Source: Nannocystis punicea (GTDB taxonomy: Bacteria; Myxococcota_A; Polyangia; Nannocystales; Nannocystaceae). From it: a stretch of 64,000 nucleotides of DNA. The position numbers were made by a program, and so were the translations under genes. Every line of letters starts with the position of its first letter. Position 1 is the first letter of the stretch. The DNA is taken from NCBI RefSeq assembly GCF_026965555.1, contig NZ_CP114040.1, forward strand, positions 12,917,501-12,981,500. The letters are read 5' to 3'. Positions 47,335 through 59,737 of this stretch are shown here, one piece after another. Under the pieces are notes generated by a model. That model saw only the letters and a list, made by a program, of their open reading frames with translations, was not told where the DNA came from and did not search any database.

Positions 47335-47526
47335 GGCGCGGACCCATACCAGAGCGACCGGAGCGGCGCCACGGGGGCCGAAGGCCCCGCGCGCGGCGCC
47401 TCTTCGCCCGCAGATCCGCTACAACAGGAGGGTCATGTCCCCGTCGCATTCTCCTGTCGTCCGCACGCCGCGCCGCGGCGAAGTCCTCCAGATGGTCCAA
47501 GGGACAGGTGACGCGCGAGGTCGGCG

Positions 47527-48018
47527 ATGACCGCGATCGAGGACGAGCTGATGGCCGATGGCGAGGCGCTGCTGCGCCGGCGCGAGGCGGTCGAACGCAG
47601 CATCGCCCGCGACTTCCGCGGCTCGCGGGCGAGCTTCCTCGTGCAGGCGGCCCAGGTCGAGCGCGAGCGCGAGCGGCTGCGGTCCGAGCTGCAGCGGCTG
47701 GTCCGCGAGGTCGACGAGGCCGACCCCGACGACGACTACCGCGACGACGAGGAGGCCGGCGCGGCCGACGGGTTCTACGCCGCGCGCGAACGCCTGGCAG
47801 TGCGCGACCGCGAGCTGGTCGGCCGCGGCGAGGCCCACCAGCGCCGCGCCGCCGAGCTGCGCAAGACGCCCGTGCCGCCCAAGCTGGCGGAGCTCGAGCG
47901 CGAGCGCGAACAGCTGGAGTCGCAGCTCCGCCAGTGGCGCGGCCGCTGCCGCAAGGCCGGCCTCATGCTCGACCTGCCCCGCTGGGGCGAGTTCGCCGGC
48001 AGCGCGGCGGATGACTGA
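47527..48018 (+). CDS. Hypothetical coiled-coil protein
   Basis: A 163-residue protein, almost entirely charged helix: RREAVERSIARDFRGSRASF, QVERERERLRSELQRLVREV and LAELEREREQLESQLRQWRG are strong coiled coils, interrupted by an acidic loop (DEADPDDDYRDDEEAGAAD). No signal peptide or membrane segment. ATG 47527 is preceded by GCGAGGTCGGCG, and palindrome half-sites (AAGGGACAGGT, about 47500) lie just upstream. Cytosolic, perhaps dimeric; no family recognised. Confidence 0.6.
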   Translation: MTAIEDELMADGEALLRRREAVERSIARDFRGSRASFLVQAAQVERERERLRSELQRLVREVDEADPDDDYRDDEEAGAADGFYAARERLAVRDRELVGRGEAHQRRAAELRKTPVPPKLAELEREREQLESQLRQWRGRCRKAGLMLDLPRWGEFAGSAADD

Positions 48019-48292
48019 GAGGGCAGGTGCGAACGGGATGGCCCTCAGGACATGTTTTTAAAAGCATGGTCCAAGGGATAGGTATCGCGCCCGGAGCGGG
48101 ATCCACCGGGTCGACTCCGCTCGGGTCAGGCGCTCGCGCTGTCGCCGTGACTGCGAGTTCACGCCGCTCGAGGAGGGATCGAGGTCGAGGCCGTCGCTTC
48201 GCGTGAGGGCTCACGAGTGAGCCGACGGCGAACGGGCGCGGCCGCGGTCTCGGAGACAGCTCATCGCTGCTCAATCTGGCCTTCGGGACAGG
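48019..48292. repeat. Palindromes between convergent genes
   Basis: An AT-core variant lies at about 48048-48070 (ACATGTTTTTAAAAGCATGG), followed by GGTCCAAGGGATAGGT. A further copy at 48274-48293 touches the stop of the next gene (TTA at 48293). The rest is plain GC-rich sequence. Confidence 0.65.
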
Positions 48293-48883
48293 TTAGTCGA
48301 GCGCCAGGAGGACGTCGAACGAGCCGGCGCCGCGGGGCGGGGCGAGCGGGCCGGTGAACCAGGCGGACACTGCCACGTGGACGCCGTGGGGGCCGGGGCT
48401 GAGGTGGGCGCCCAGGGCGCGGGCGGCGTGGCGGTAGGCGCCGCGGAGCATCGAGGGCGCCTGGATCGGAAAGCTGGCGAGGAGGGCGCCGGTCTCGGGG
48501 TCGCGCAGCTGCAGCTGCAGCGCCGGGACGTCGTCCTCGGGCGTGCGCGGGGCGACGGGCGCGGCGGGGACCAGCAGGTAGCCGCCGTGCAGCACGGGGT
48601 CGCCGACCGGGCGGGCGCGCAGCGACCACAGCAGGCGGCCGTCGCGGGTGAGGCGGTGGATCTTGTGGTGATAGGCGGCGCCGGTGCGGGCGTGCTCGCC
48701 CTCGGTGAAGAGGAGCACGAGGTCGTCGCCGAGAGCGCGGACCCAGCCGCGCGGGAGCAGCGAGTCGAGGCCCTCGGTGGCGTCGATGCGCAGCGACCAG
48801 CCCGGGGCGTCGCCGATTCGCTCGACGGTGAGGAAGCGTGGTCCGGCGAACTCGACCCGGTAGTGAACGGCGGACATGGCCAT
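48293..48883 (-). CDS. Hypothetical protein, beta-rich
   Basis: A 196-residue protein with no signal peptide, strand-rich (HYRVEFAGPRFLTVERIG, GWVRALGDDLVLLFTEGE, HKIHRLTRDGRLLWSLRARP, LQLQLRDPETGALLASFPI), like a small beta-propeller or sandwich. Starts at ATG 48883 (MAMSAVHY) or 48877; bases just upstream are an AT-rich palindrome core (TTTTTAAATA). It follows the PepE gene on the same strand by 17 bp, so the two are probably co-transcribed. Function unknown. Confidence 0.6.
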   Translation of the reverse strand: MAMSAVHYRVEFAGPRFLTVERIGDAPGWSLRIDATEGLDSLLPRGWVRALGDDLVLLFTEGEHARTGAAYHHKIHRLTRDGRLLWSLRARPVGDPVLHGGYLLVPAAPVAPRTPEDDVPALQLQLRDPETGALLASFPIQAPSMLRGAYRHAARALGAHLSPGPHGVHVAVSAWFTGPLAPPRGAGSFDVLLALD

Positions 48884-48899
48884 TTTTAAATAGCACCGC

Positions 48900-49604
48900 T
48901 CACACGAGGAGTTCGCTGAGGTCGGCGCCGGGGGGGACCTCCGCGGGCTTCTGGTCGCGCCGGAAGATCCGCGCGCCGGTCACGCCGAGCAGGCTGAGCC
49001 GCGGCCCCTCGCGGTGCAGCAGAGACCCCTCGCGCAGGCCCACCACCGGCTGCGGGTTCTCTTCGTGGAACTGCTCGATCCGCTTCTCGCGGGTCTCGCC
49101 CATGTGCGTCGAGCCGGGGTCGGGGTCGAGGTAGTGCGGGTTCAGGTTGAACGGCACCAGGCCGAGCGCGCGGAAGCTCGGCGGCTCGACGATCGGCATG
49201 TCGTTGGTGGTGCCGATCGTCAGGCCGGCGATGTTCGAGCCGGCCGAGGAGCCGATGTACGGCATGCCCGAAAGGACACGTTCACGCAGGGGCGCGAGCA
49301 CGTCGAGCGCGTAGAGCTGGCGCAGCAGGCGGAAGGTGTTGCCGCCGCCGGTGAACACGGCCTCGGCGGCCTGCACCGCGGCGCGCGGGTCCTCGGCCTC
49401 GTGCAGGCTGTCCATCTGGTAGCCGAGCGCGGCGAAGCGGGCGCGGGCCTGGGCGGCGTAGGCGTCGCGGTCGTGCAGCGCGAACGGGATGAACAGGACG
49501 CGCCCGACGTCGCGGCCGAGGAACTGTCCAATCTGCTCGGCGCAGTGGTCGAGGTAGCCGGAGCCGTGGAGCGTGGAGTTGCTGACGAGCAGGAGGCGGG
49601 GCAT
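48900..49604 (-). CDS. pepE: Peptidase E (alpha-aspartyl dipeptidase)
   Basis: A 234-residue S51 serine peptidase that cleaves Asp-X dipeptides. The nucleophile Ser is in PYIGSSAGSNIAGL, the catalytic Asp/Glu region in TIGTTNDMPIVEPPSF, and the His in NLNPHYLDPDP; length and order match PepE exactly. No signal peptide, cytosolic. ATG 49604 is the family start (MPRLLLVSNSTLHGSGYLDH). Palindrome-like bases at 49260-49281 encode RVLSGMPY, immediately before the nucleophile. Confidence 0.93.
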   Translation of the reverse strand: MPRLLLVSNSTLHGSGYLDHCAEQIGQFLGRDVGRVLFIPFALHDRDAYAAQARARFAALGYQMDSLHEAEDPRAAVQAAEAVFTGGGNTFRLLRQLYALDVLAPLRERVLSGMPYIGSSAGSNIAGLTIGTTNDMPIVEPPSFRALGLVPFNLNPHYLDPDPGSTHMGETREKRIEQFHEENPQPVVGLREGSLLHREGPRLSLLGVTGARIFRRDQKPAEVPPGADLSELLV

Positions 49605-50020
49605 GGCGGCGCGTCGAGGATAGCGCGCCGAGGTGACGCCGGGACGTCGGCGGGGCGGGTCCGGTGCGATCGACCGAAGCGGAGGTCGGGGAGACCGCGG
49701 GCCGAGCGGACTCCAGTCGAGTTGCGATTCGGTCGAGGGGTCGATCGAGGGCGAGGGGGCGGCGAACCCGATGTCACCGGCGTTCGCGGTCGGCGTGCGC
49801 CGAGGCGGCTCGGCTCGGCGAACCGGCTCTGGCGCGAGCGGGCCGAGGGCCGATCGCGGGCGAGGGGGCGGGCGAACCCGATGTCAGTCGCGTGCGGAGC
49901 CGGGCGGGCGCGGGCGGAGGAGGGGGCCTTCGTCGGATGTCCGTCGCGGGCCGGAGGCGAGCCGCTCGAGCGCGGCGTAGAACGACTTGGCGACAAAATC
50001 CGCGATGCGAGGGGAAGGCG
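49605..50020. other. 416-bp gap with a direct repeat
   Basis: No gene supported. GCGAACCCGATGTCA preceded by GCGAGGGGGCG occurs near 49750-49776 and again near 49860-49887, about 110 bp apart. Flanks of both copies are similar over a longer range, so a two-copy tandem duplication is likely. Confidence 0.55.
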
Positions 50021-51502
50021 TCACTGCTTGCGCAGGTCGGCGAGGGCGAGGGCCATGCGGCGGATGGCCTCGGCGAGGCCGCGCTCGTCGAGGCCGGCGA
50101 AGCCGAGGCGCACGTGCGGGAGCGGGCGCGACTCGAAGCTGAACTGGCGGCCGACCTGAAACGCGACGCCGCGGGCCTGAGCCGCGCGGGCCCACGCGGA
50201 GGGGTCGACGCCGTGCGCGCGGGTCCACAGCGCCATGCCGCCGCTCGGCGCGGTGACGCGGAGGACGCCGCCGAGGCGGGTGGCGATCGCGTCGACGAGG
50301 GCGTCGCGGCGGGCCAGGTACGTGCGACGCGCGCGGCGAATGTGACGACCGACCTCGCCGCTCTCGAGCAGGTCGGCGGCGGCGGCCTCGAGGGCGCGAT
50401 CGCCGTTGAGATCGGTGTAGGAGCGGACGGCGACGACGCGCTCGAGCAATGGTTGCGGGGCGACGCAGTAGCCGATCCGCAGGCCCGGCGCGAGCACCTT
50501 GGATAACGTGCCGATGTAGACGACCGAGCCGGCCGCGTCGCCGCTGGCGAGCGGGAGCACGGGGCGGCCCTGGTAGTGGAATTCGTGGTCGTAGTCGTCC
50601 TCGAGGATCGCCACGCGATGGGTGCGGGCGAGTGCCAACAATTGCAACCTGCGACCGGCGGCCAGGGTGACCGTGGTCGGGTACTGATGATGCGGGGTGA
50701 TGTAGACGGCGCGCACCGGCTCGCGCGCGAGCAAGGCGGCGAGGGCGTCGACGTCGAGGCCGCCGGCGTCGACGGCGATCGGCACGAGGCGCGCGCCGGT
50801 GAGGCGGAGGGCCTCCCAGGCGGGGCGATAGCCGGGGTCCTCGACGGCGACGACGTCGCCGGGGCGCAGGAGGGCGCGAGCGACGAGAGAGAGGGCCATC
50901 TGACTGCCGCGGGTGACGATCAGGTCGTCCTCGCCGCAGGCCAGGCCGCGGGTGGCGGCGAGCATGTCGGCGAGGACGCGGCGCAGGTCGACGAGGCCGC
51001 GCGGGTCGCCGTAGCCGAGCAGGTCGGGGCGCGCGAGGGCGCGGCGATAGGCGCGGGCGAGGCTGGCGGCGGGCACGAGGTGCAGGTCGGGCACGCCGCC
51101 GGGCAGGGCGAGCAGGCCCGGGACGCGCGGCATCGGGAAGTAGCCCTCCGGCCCGGGCGCGAGGTCGAACGCGGGCCGGGCCGGGACGCCGGTGCGCAGC
51201 GCCTGGCCGGCGCGCCGCGGCGTGGGCTCGGGCAGGGTGCGCGAGACGAAGGTGCCGCGCGCCTGGGCGCTGTCGATCCAGCCCTCGGACTCGAGCTCGC
51301 GGTAGGCGGCGAGGACGGTGTTGCGGTGGACGCCGAGGTCCTCGGCGAGGCGACGGCTGCCCGGCAGCGGGTCGCCGGGGCGCAGGCGGCCGCGGCGGAT
51401 GTCGGCCGAGACCGCGTGGGCGATCTGCACGAACAGCGGCAGATCGCCGGACGGATCGAGGTCGACGGCGAGCTGCCACGGGCGAACTGGTCTAGTCGAC
51501 AT
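50021..51502 (-). CDS. MocR/PdxR-type GntR-aminotransferase fusion regulator
   Basis: A 493-residue MocR protein. An N-terminal GntR winged helix (about 18-90: PLFVQIAHAVSADIRRGRL, RRLAEDLGVHRNTVLAAYRE) is fused to a fold-type I aminotransferase domain (about 120-490) with the PLP lysine in YIGTLSKVLAPGLRIGY and the PLP Asp in AILEDDYDHEFHY. Such proteins sense PLP or an amino acid. ATG 51502. The divergent gene encodes a PNPOx-like fusion, which fits vitamin B6-linked control; three ACTGG sites lie in the shared gap. Confidence 0.92.
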   Translation of the reverse strand: MSTRPVRPWQLAVDLDPSGDLPLFVQIAHAVSADIRRGRLRPGDPLPGSRRLAEDLGVHRNTVLAAYRELESEGWIDSAQARGTFVSRTLPEPTPRRAGQALRTGVPARPAFDLAPGPEGYFPMPRVPGLLALPGGVPDLHLVPAASLARAYRRALARPDLLGYGDPRGLVDLRRVLADMLAATRGLACGEDDLIVTRGSQMALSLVARALLRPGDVVAVEDPGYRPAWEALRLTGARLVPIAVDAGGLDVDALAALLAREPVRAVYITPHHQYPTTVTLAAGRRLQLLALARTHRVAILEDDYDHEFHYQGRPVLPLASGDAAGSVVYIGTLSKVLAPGLRIGYCVAPQPLLERVVAVRSYTDLNGDRALEAAAADLLESGEVGRHIRRARRTYLARRDALVDAIATRLGGVLRVTAPSGGMALWTRAHGVDPSAWARAAQARGVAFQVGRQFSFESRPLPHVRLGFAGLDERGLAEAIRRMALALADLRKQ

Positions 51503-51532
51503 AAAAGAACTGGACCTTTTTCACAGACCAGT
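51486..51532. promoter_or_regulatory. Candidate MocR operator
   Basis: ACTGGTCT (51486-51493), ACTGGACC (51509-51516) and the inverted AGACCAGT (51525-51532) lie across and beside the 49-bp gap between the divergent MocR and PNPOx-GNAT starts. Two direct plus one inverted site, spaced 23 and 16 bases apart, match how MocR regulators usually bind. Confidence 0.6.
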
Positions 51533-51551
51533 GTGCGGCCATCCTCGAGGC

Positions 51552-52592
51552 ATGCGCAAGCAGGAGTTCTTCGGGATGGCGCGCGAGCAGGCGGTGGCGC
51601 TGCTGGCGGCGGCGCCGGTGGTCCGACTGGCCGGCGTCGGCGAGCGCGGGCAGCCGGTGCTGCGCACGCTCCACGCGGTGGTCCTTGGCGAATGGCTGTA
51701 CTTCCACGCGGCGCCGGTGGGCGAGAAGTCGGAGGCGGTCGGCCGCGAGGCGGTGATCGCCGCCGACGAGACCGTCGCGACCATCCCCAGTCATGTGTTC
51801 GATCCGGAGCGGGCCTGCCCGGCCACCACGTATTACCTCAGCGCGCAGGCCCACGGCGCTCTGGTGGGCGTGGACGACCCGGCGCTCAAGGCCCGCGTGC
51901 TGCAGGCGTTGATGGAGAAGCACCAGCCGGAGGGCGGGTACGTGCCGATCACCGCCGACGATCCGCGCTATCGCGGGGCGGTGCGGGGGATCGCGGTCGT
52001 CGGCGTGCCGCTGACGCAGGTCGACGGCAAGGCCAAGCTGGGCCAGAACCGCAGCGCCGACGATCTCGGCAAGGTGCTGCGATTCTTGTGGGCGCGCGGC
52101 GAGCCCGGCGATCCGCGGGCGGTCGATCTGGTGCGCGCCGCCAACCCGGGCGCGCCGACGCCGGAGTTCTTGCTGGCGCCGGCGGGGGCGCGGCTCCGGT
52201 GCGCGCTCGGGCCGGCCGACGTGTCCGCGGCGGTCGAGCTGCTGGCCGGCGAGTACTGGAACGTGGATGTCCCGCGGGACAGGATCGCTCAGGGGCAATT
52301 GGCGTCGTCGGCGTGGGTCGGCGCGCACGACGAGGCGGGGGCGTTGATCGCGACCGGGCGGGCGCTCGGCGACGGGGCGCGCTGGGCCTATCTTCTCGAC
52401 ATCGCGGTGGCCGAGTCCTGGCGCGGCCGCGGGCTCGGGAAGGCATTGGTAAGACTGCTGCTCGACCACCCGCGGGTCCGCGGCTGCCGGCGCGTGGAGC
52501 TGCGCACCCGCGACGGGCACGCGTTTTATCGCGGGTTCGGGTTCCGCGAATGCACCGAGCTGTCCGGCAGGGAGATGGCGCTGCAGCGCTGA
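51552..52592 (+). CDS. PNPOx-like flavin-binding and GNAT acetyltransferase fusion
   Basis: A 346-residue two-domain protein. Residues 1-195 are a split-barrel pyridoxamine 5'-phosphate oxidase-like/FMN-binding domain (VVRLAGVGERGQPVLRTLHA, then WLYFHAAPVGEKSEAVG). Residues about 215-346 are a GNAT N-acetyltransferase with the acetyl-CoA loop VAESWRGRGLGKALVRLLL and FYRGFGFRE. ATG 51552. The divergent MocR gene probably controls it. A palindrome (52265-52284) lies in the GNAT part (DVPRDRIAQ). The combined reaction is unknown; the fusion suggests a B6- or amine-related modification. Confidence 0.85.
   Translation: MRKQEFFGMAREQAVALLAAAPVVRLAGVGERGQPVLRTLHAVVLGEWLYFHAAPVGEKSEAVGREAVIAADETVATIPSHVFDPERACPATTYYLSAQAHGALVGVDDPALKARVLQALMEKHQPEGGYVPITADDPRYRGAVRGIAVVGVPLTQVDGKAKLGQNRSADDLGKVLRFLWARGEPGDPRAVDLVRAANPGAPTPEFLLAPAGARLRCALGPADVSAAVELLAGEYWNVDVPRDRIAQGQLASSAWVGAHDEAGALIATGRALGDGARWAYLLDIAVAESWRGRGLGKALVRLLLDHPRVRGCRRVELRTRDGHAFYRGFGFRECTELSGREMALQR
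52265..52284. repeat. Dispersed palindrome inside the PNPOx-GNAT gene
   Basis: GGATGTCC CGCG GGACAGGA, near the start of the acetyltransferase domain, encoding NVDVPRDRIA. Confidence 0.75.
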
Positions 52593-52727
52593 GCGCGGCT
52601 CGCCGTCAGGCAGTAGTGCTTGGGAGCTATCACTGCGGCCTCGTCGAGTCGTTCGACTCCGGGCTGCGAGACCCTGTAAGCCCGAGAACAGGCGCCGGGA
52701 GCACGAGGCGTCGACGAGGCAGGAGAC

Positions 52728-53579
52728 ATGCTCATTGCTCAGATCAGCGACACCCACGTCAGCGCGCCGGAGGACCCCGACGACGCTGTTCTTCACACGT
52801 CCGAGCACTTGGCCCGCGCTGTCGCTCACCTGAATCGCCTCGACGGTCGACCGGACCTCGTGGTGATCACCGGCGATCTCGTCGACCGCGGCGAGGTCGG
52901 CGAGTACGAGCGACTACGCGAGCTGCTCGCGCCGCTCCGGATGCCCGTGTTCCTGCTGCCCGGCAACCACGACGATCGCGGCAATCTCCGCCGCGTGTTC
53001 GTCGATCATGCTTACTTGCCGCGCGATGGTTTTCTGCAATACACCGTCGACGGTTGGCCGGTGCGGCTCGTCGCGCTCGATACCCACATTCCGGGCGAGC
53101 CCGGAGGTCGGCTGTGTGGCGAGCGACTCGCCTGGCTCGCGGCTCGCCTCGCGGAGGAGCCGGAGCGGCCGACGGTGGTCGCCATGCATCACCCGCCGTT
53201 TGCGATCGGGATCCCGGTGATGGACGCGTTCGGGCTCGACGGCAGCGACGGACTGGCGGCGGTGCTCCGGCGGCACCCGCAGGTGGAGCGCGTCCTGTGC
53301 GGGCATCTTCACCGCCCGATCGTGCGCCGGTTCGCGGGTACGGTGGCATGCACGTGCCCGTCCACTGCGCACCAGGTCGCGCTCGACCTGCCGCCTGCGA
53401 ACCGGCTCGCGTTCGTGATGGAGCCGCCGGCCTGCATGCTGCACCTGTGGCTCGGTGACGCGGGCGGCCTTGTCACCCATCTGAGCCCCATCGCCGACGA
53501 GTACCCGGCGTTCACGGTGCACGACGGTCAAGGCTGGGTCCGCGACCCGCGGCCACCTCCGGGCTTTCATACGGCCTGA
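52728..53579 (+). CDS. CpdA-like class III phosphodiesterase
   Basis: A 283-residue calcineurin-type metallophosphoesterase close to 3',5'-cAMP phosphodiesterase CpdA. All metal motifs are present: ISDTH, ITGDLVD, PGNHD, AMHHPP and CGHLH. It probably hydrolyses cAMP in the cytosol, so may oppose the class III cyclase encoded at 21742-24291. ATG 52728 follows GCAGGAGAC, a good Shine-Dalgarno. Base composition is slightly less GC-biased than neighbours. It stands alone between the PNPOx-GNAT and hypothetical genes. Confidence 0.87.
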   Translation: MLIAQISDTHVSAPEDPDDAVLHTSEHLARAVAHLNRLDGRPDLVVITGDLVDRGEVGEYERLRELLAPLRMPVFLLPGNHDDRGNLRRVFVDHAYLPRDGFLQYTVDGWPVRLVALDTHIPGEPGGRLCGERLAWLAARLAEEPERPTVVAMHHPPFAIGIPVMDAFGLDGSDGLAAVLRRHPQVERVLCGHLHRPIVRRFAGTVACTCPSTAHQVALDLPPANRLAFVMEPPACMLHLWLGDAGGLVTHLSPIADEYPAFTVHDGQGWVRDPRPPPGFHTA

Positions 53580-53632
53580 GCGATCACCCTGGCAGGCAGT
53601 CCGCGAGCCCGGAGTCGGATGAAACCGGCTGC

Positions 53633-53965
53633 TCAATTAAAGTCGTAGATCTCGCTGAGCACGCAGGTGTCGCGGTGATAGGCGGCGAACCACGCGATGT
53701 CGGAGCCGGGGAACACCACGTCGGGGTGACGCAGGACGCGGAAGTCGTCGAGGTCGTGGACGTACGGGTCGTCCTCGATGTGGGCCAGCTCGACGACGAG
53801 GTCGAGCGACACCGCGTCCTGGGCCTGCTGCAGGGTGTTGCCGCCGGCGCCGACGATATCGGCGCCGAACTGTTGATAATAGTCGACGAGGTGAGAGCGC
53901 AGGTCGGCGACGAAGGTCGAGACCAGGTCGCGCTCGCAGTGTTCTGTGGCTGCCCGGAGTGACAT
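53633..53965 (-). CDS. Hypothetical small protein
   Basis: A 110-residue acidic protein without a signal peptide. Features: CERDLVSTFVADLRSHLVDY, then YQQFGADIVGAGGNTLQQA, then VVELAHIEDDPYVHDLDD and VLSEIYDFN at the end. No family recognised. ATG 53965 is 6 bp downstream of the small lipoprotein stop, so both are surely one transcript and may act together. Confidence 0.6.
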   Translation of the reverse strand: MSLRAATEHCERDLVSTFVADLRSHLVDYYQQFGADIVGAGGNTLQQAQDAVSLDLVVELAHIEDDPYVHDLDDFRVLRHPDVVFPGSDIAWFAAYHRDTCVLSEIYDFN

Positions 53966-53971
53966 GGACGC

Positions 53972-54232
53972 TCAGCGATCGACGGACCAGAACGAGGGCG
54001 GTGGGACGGTGCCGGGAATTTTTAAAGAATGCATGCCGGCGCCCATCGAGGTGGGATGCGCGGGGCGAGGGACGCCGCTGCGCCGGTGCTCGAAGGAGGT
54101 GTAGGTCCGAGGGAGGCTGGCGCGCCCGGCCGTGAGGTCGACGTCGGACGGGAGCACGAGCACGCCGGCCTCGTCCTCCGCGGGCACGTAACAACCGGAC
54201 AGTGCGAGCAAACCGAGCGCGAGCCGGCGCAC
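53972..54232 (-). CDS. Small lipoprotein
   Basis: An 86-residue precursor with a clear lipoprotein signal (RRLALGLLALSGC) from GTG 54232. The mature part is about 70 residues (YVPAEDEAGVLVLPSDVDL, then SGVPRPAHPTS). Its end includes an AT-rich palindrome-like stretch (54014-54036) that encodes MHSLKIPG, out of keeping with the GC-rich codons around. Followed at 6 bp by the 110-residue gene. Function unknown. Confidence 0.6.
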   Translation of the reverse strand: MRRLALGLLALSGCYVPAEDEAGVLVLPSDVDLTAGRASLPRTYTSFEHRRSGVPRPAHPTSMGAGMHSLKIPGTVPPPSFWSVDR

Positions 54233-54801
54233 TCGAGAAATGTGACACGAGGGGGGCGCGCCGACAACGGTCGCAAACTTCGCGCTCTCCGGGGACAGTC
54301 GACCGGCAGAGCCTCACGGTGCTCGCGGTGCGTCGGCGCGGATCTGGTCGGCGTCGTCGACGGCGAGCCGCGCGAAGGACGGACCGAGGATGGCGAGCGA
54401 ACGCCGATCGCCCGCGCTGCAGGCGATCGGGGGGGCCTTCGAACGGCGCCCGGCCATGGTCCGGGCGAGCGGTGTCCGAGCGACGGCGATGCTCGAGCTC
54501 CCGCAGAGCTCGCTGACGGAGATTCGGGGTCGCGCGAGCGCGGGGAACGACGCGGCGCGCAGGCGAAGCTCCGCGCCGCGGCCGCGGGCCGCGCCAGGGG
54601 GATGCGGTGATTCGATCGTCCGTTCGCCGCGGTCGGCCCGCAGCTCGATCCCGGTCCACGTTGGCAGTAACTCTGCCTCACCGGGCTCGGCGGCGCCGAT
54701 CGCCGGCGGAATCATGACAGTCGGGCTGCCGGGAGAAGTGGGCCATGGACGCCGGGATGCAGCGAATGGCTGACCCGGCGTATTGAGCAGCGCCCGCGTC
54801 G
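54233..54801. other. 569-bp gap, mostly empty
   Basis: Apart from one weak frame on the minus strand (54314-54715) I see no gene, palindrome or hairpin. It separates the small lipoprotein promoter from the end of metH. Confidence 0.5.
54314..54715 (-). CDS. Possible hypothetical protein (133 aa)
   Basis: A weak candidate frame from ATG 54715. Third codon positions are mostly G or C and a segment such as WTGIELRADRGERTIES looks protein-like, but the rest is Arg/Ala/Pro-rich as in shadow frames. No Shine-Dalgarno, no family, no conserved motif. Confidence 0.25.
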   Translation of the reverse strand: MIPPAIGAAEPGEAELLPTWTGIELRADRGERTIESPHPPGAARGRGAELRLRAASFPALARPRISVSELCGSSSIAVARTPLARTMAGRRSKAPPIACSAGDRRSLAILGPSFARLAVDDADQIRADAPRAP

Positions 54802-58410
<3,609 letters not shown>

Positions 58411-58847
58411 GGGTCTGGGCTTGGTAGCAAGGCGGCGAGGCCATTGCAAACCTCGTCATGGGGCCGAAGTCCCACGGAAGGCCGATCGTCGAGTCGGACT
58501 CGAAGGCCCGATCGCGGGCTGTGACACAAGACTCACGAGCAGCGGCCCGTCCGGCCCGCCGCGGCCGTCGGCGGGCGCGTCGCGGCGAGGACCTCGAGCC
58601 GGTCGTTCGTCCCCTCGGATGTGTCACCTCGTCGCAGACCACCGGCATCAGCCGCTGGCAGTCGAGCCCATGCGCACCCGCTCACGAGCTTGCGAGAGGG
58701 CACCTGCGTGGGCGCCCGTTCGGCCCGGGAAACGGCGGCAAACGTGCTCCAGCGCGATCTCGCACGGCCGCTGCGACGACCCGCCGTACGTCCCCGGCGC
58801 CGCGCTCGCGGGGCCTCACGGGGCGCTCAAGGCGCCGCGGATCACGC
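58411..58847. other. 437-bp gap upstream of metH
   Basis: No gene supported. This is the metH leader region on the minus strand and the end of the PP2C gene. I looked for cobalamin, SAM and SAH riboswitch cores and saw none of their consensus strings. No palindrome of the dispersed family is present here. Confidence 0.5.
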
Positions 58848-59621
58848 TCAACAGACGCGTCGCAGCAGCACCGCGCTGATGTTGTCGGGCCCGCCGTGGC
58901 GGTTGGCGGCGTTCACCAGCCGACGCGTGGCCTCCTGCGGGTGGTGCTGGGTGATGATGCTGTGCAGCTCCTCGTTGGGGACGACGTCGGAGAGGCCGTC
59001 GGAGCACAGCAGGATGTTGTCGCCGGTCTCGATGATGCCGGCGTTGATGTCGGGCACGCCCTTGGAGCGGCCGTGGCCGAGGCAGCGGGAGATCCGTCCG
59101 CGGTAGGGATGGACGGACGCCTGCTCCTTGGTGATCACGCCCTTGCTCACGAGCTCCTGGACCATCGTGTGGTCGAGGGTGATCGGCGTGGCGGCCTTCT
59201 TGTCGACGAGGTAGGCCCGGCTGTCGCCCGAGTGCGCGACCCACATCTTGTCGCGGATGCCCATCACCATCACGCAGGTACAGCCCATGCCCTCGGTGTC
59301 GGGGCTCTTGGCGCTGAACTCGGTGATGGCGGTGCTGGCCAGCAGGAAGGCGTGGTACAGCAGCTCGCGCGGGCCCTGCTTGCGGAAGTTGTCGTCGATG
59401 TAGGCGGTGATCTTCTCGACCGCCAGGGCGGAGGCCAGCTCGCCCGCGTTGTGCCCGCCCATGCCGTCGCATACGACGGCGAGGTAGTAGCCGCGACCGT
59501 CATCCTCCTGGATCGAGATCGCGTCTTCGTTGTGCTCGCGCGACATCCCGGTGTCGCAGGCGCCCGCCATCTGCACCTCGAAGTGGCCCGGGTAGAATGT
59601 GCGCTTGAAGAGCTTGTACAT
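58848..59621 (-). CDS. PP2C-type Ser/Thr protein phosphatase
   Basis: A 257-residue PPM-family phosphatase. Metal motifs are intact: REHNEDAI, VCDGMGGHNAGE, AHSGDSRAYLV, LLCSDGLSDVV and GGPDNISAVLL. Substrate loops such as KGVITKEQASVHPYRGRISR match bacterial Stp/PrpC. It removes phosphate from Ser/Thr of kinase targets; myxobacteria have many such kinases, though none is in the window. ATG 59621 (MYKLFKRTF) is preferred, but a GTG 42 bp upstream (59663) is in frame. The tRNA-Ala terminator lies upstream, so transcription probably begins in the gap. Confidence 0.9.
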   Translation of the reverse strand: MYKLFKRTFYPGHFEVQMAGACDTGMSREHNEDAISIQEDDGRGYYLAVVCDGMGGHNAGELASALAVEKITAYIDDNFRKQGPRELLYHAFLLASTAITEFSAKSPDTEGMGCTCVMVMGIRDKMWVAHSGDSRAYLVDKKAATPITLDHTMVQELVSKGVITKEQASVHPYRGRISRCLGHGRSKGVPDINAGIIETGDNILLCSDGLSDVVPNEELHSIITQHHPQEATRRLVNAANRHGGPDNISAVLLRRVC

Positions 59622-59737
59622 GAACCGAGGGGCCGCGAGCGTGAGGTCCGCCGATCCTGGCACCTCGGCGCAGCCGGTTCAAGCCATGATCGCGGCCGTC
59701 GCGCGGGCGAAAGACGCGCGCGAAAAGTGGAGCGCGT

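Noticed and set aside
58411..58847. Cobalamin, SAM or SAH riboswitch upstream of metH
   Set aside because: None of the consensus cores of these riboswitches was found on the minus strand; MetH gene position alone is not evidence.
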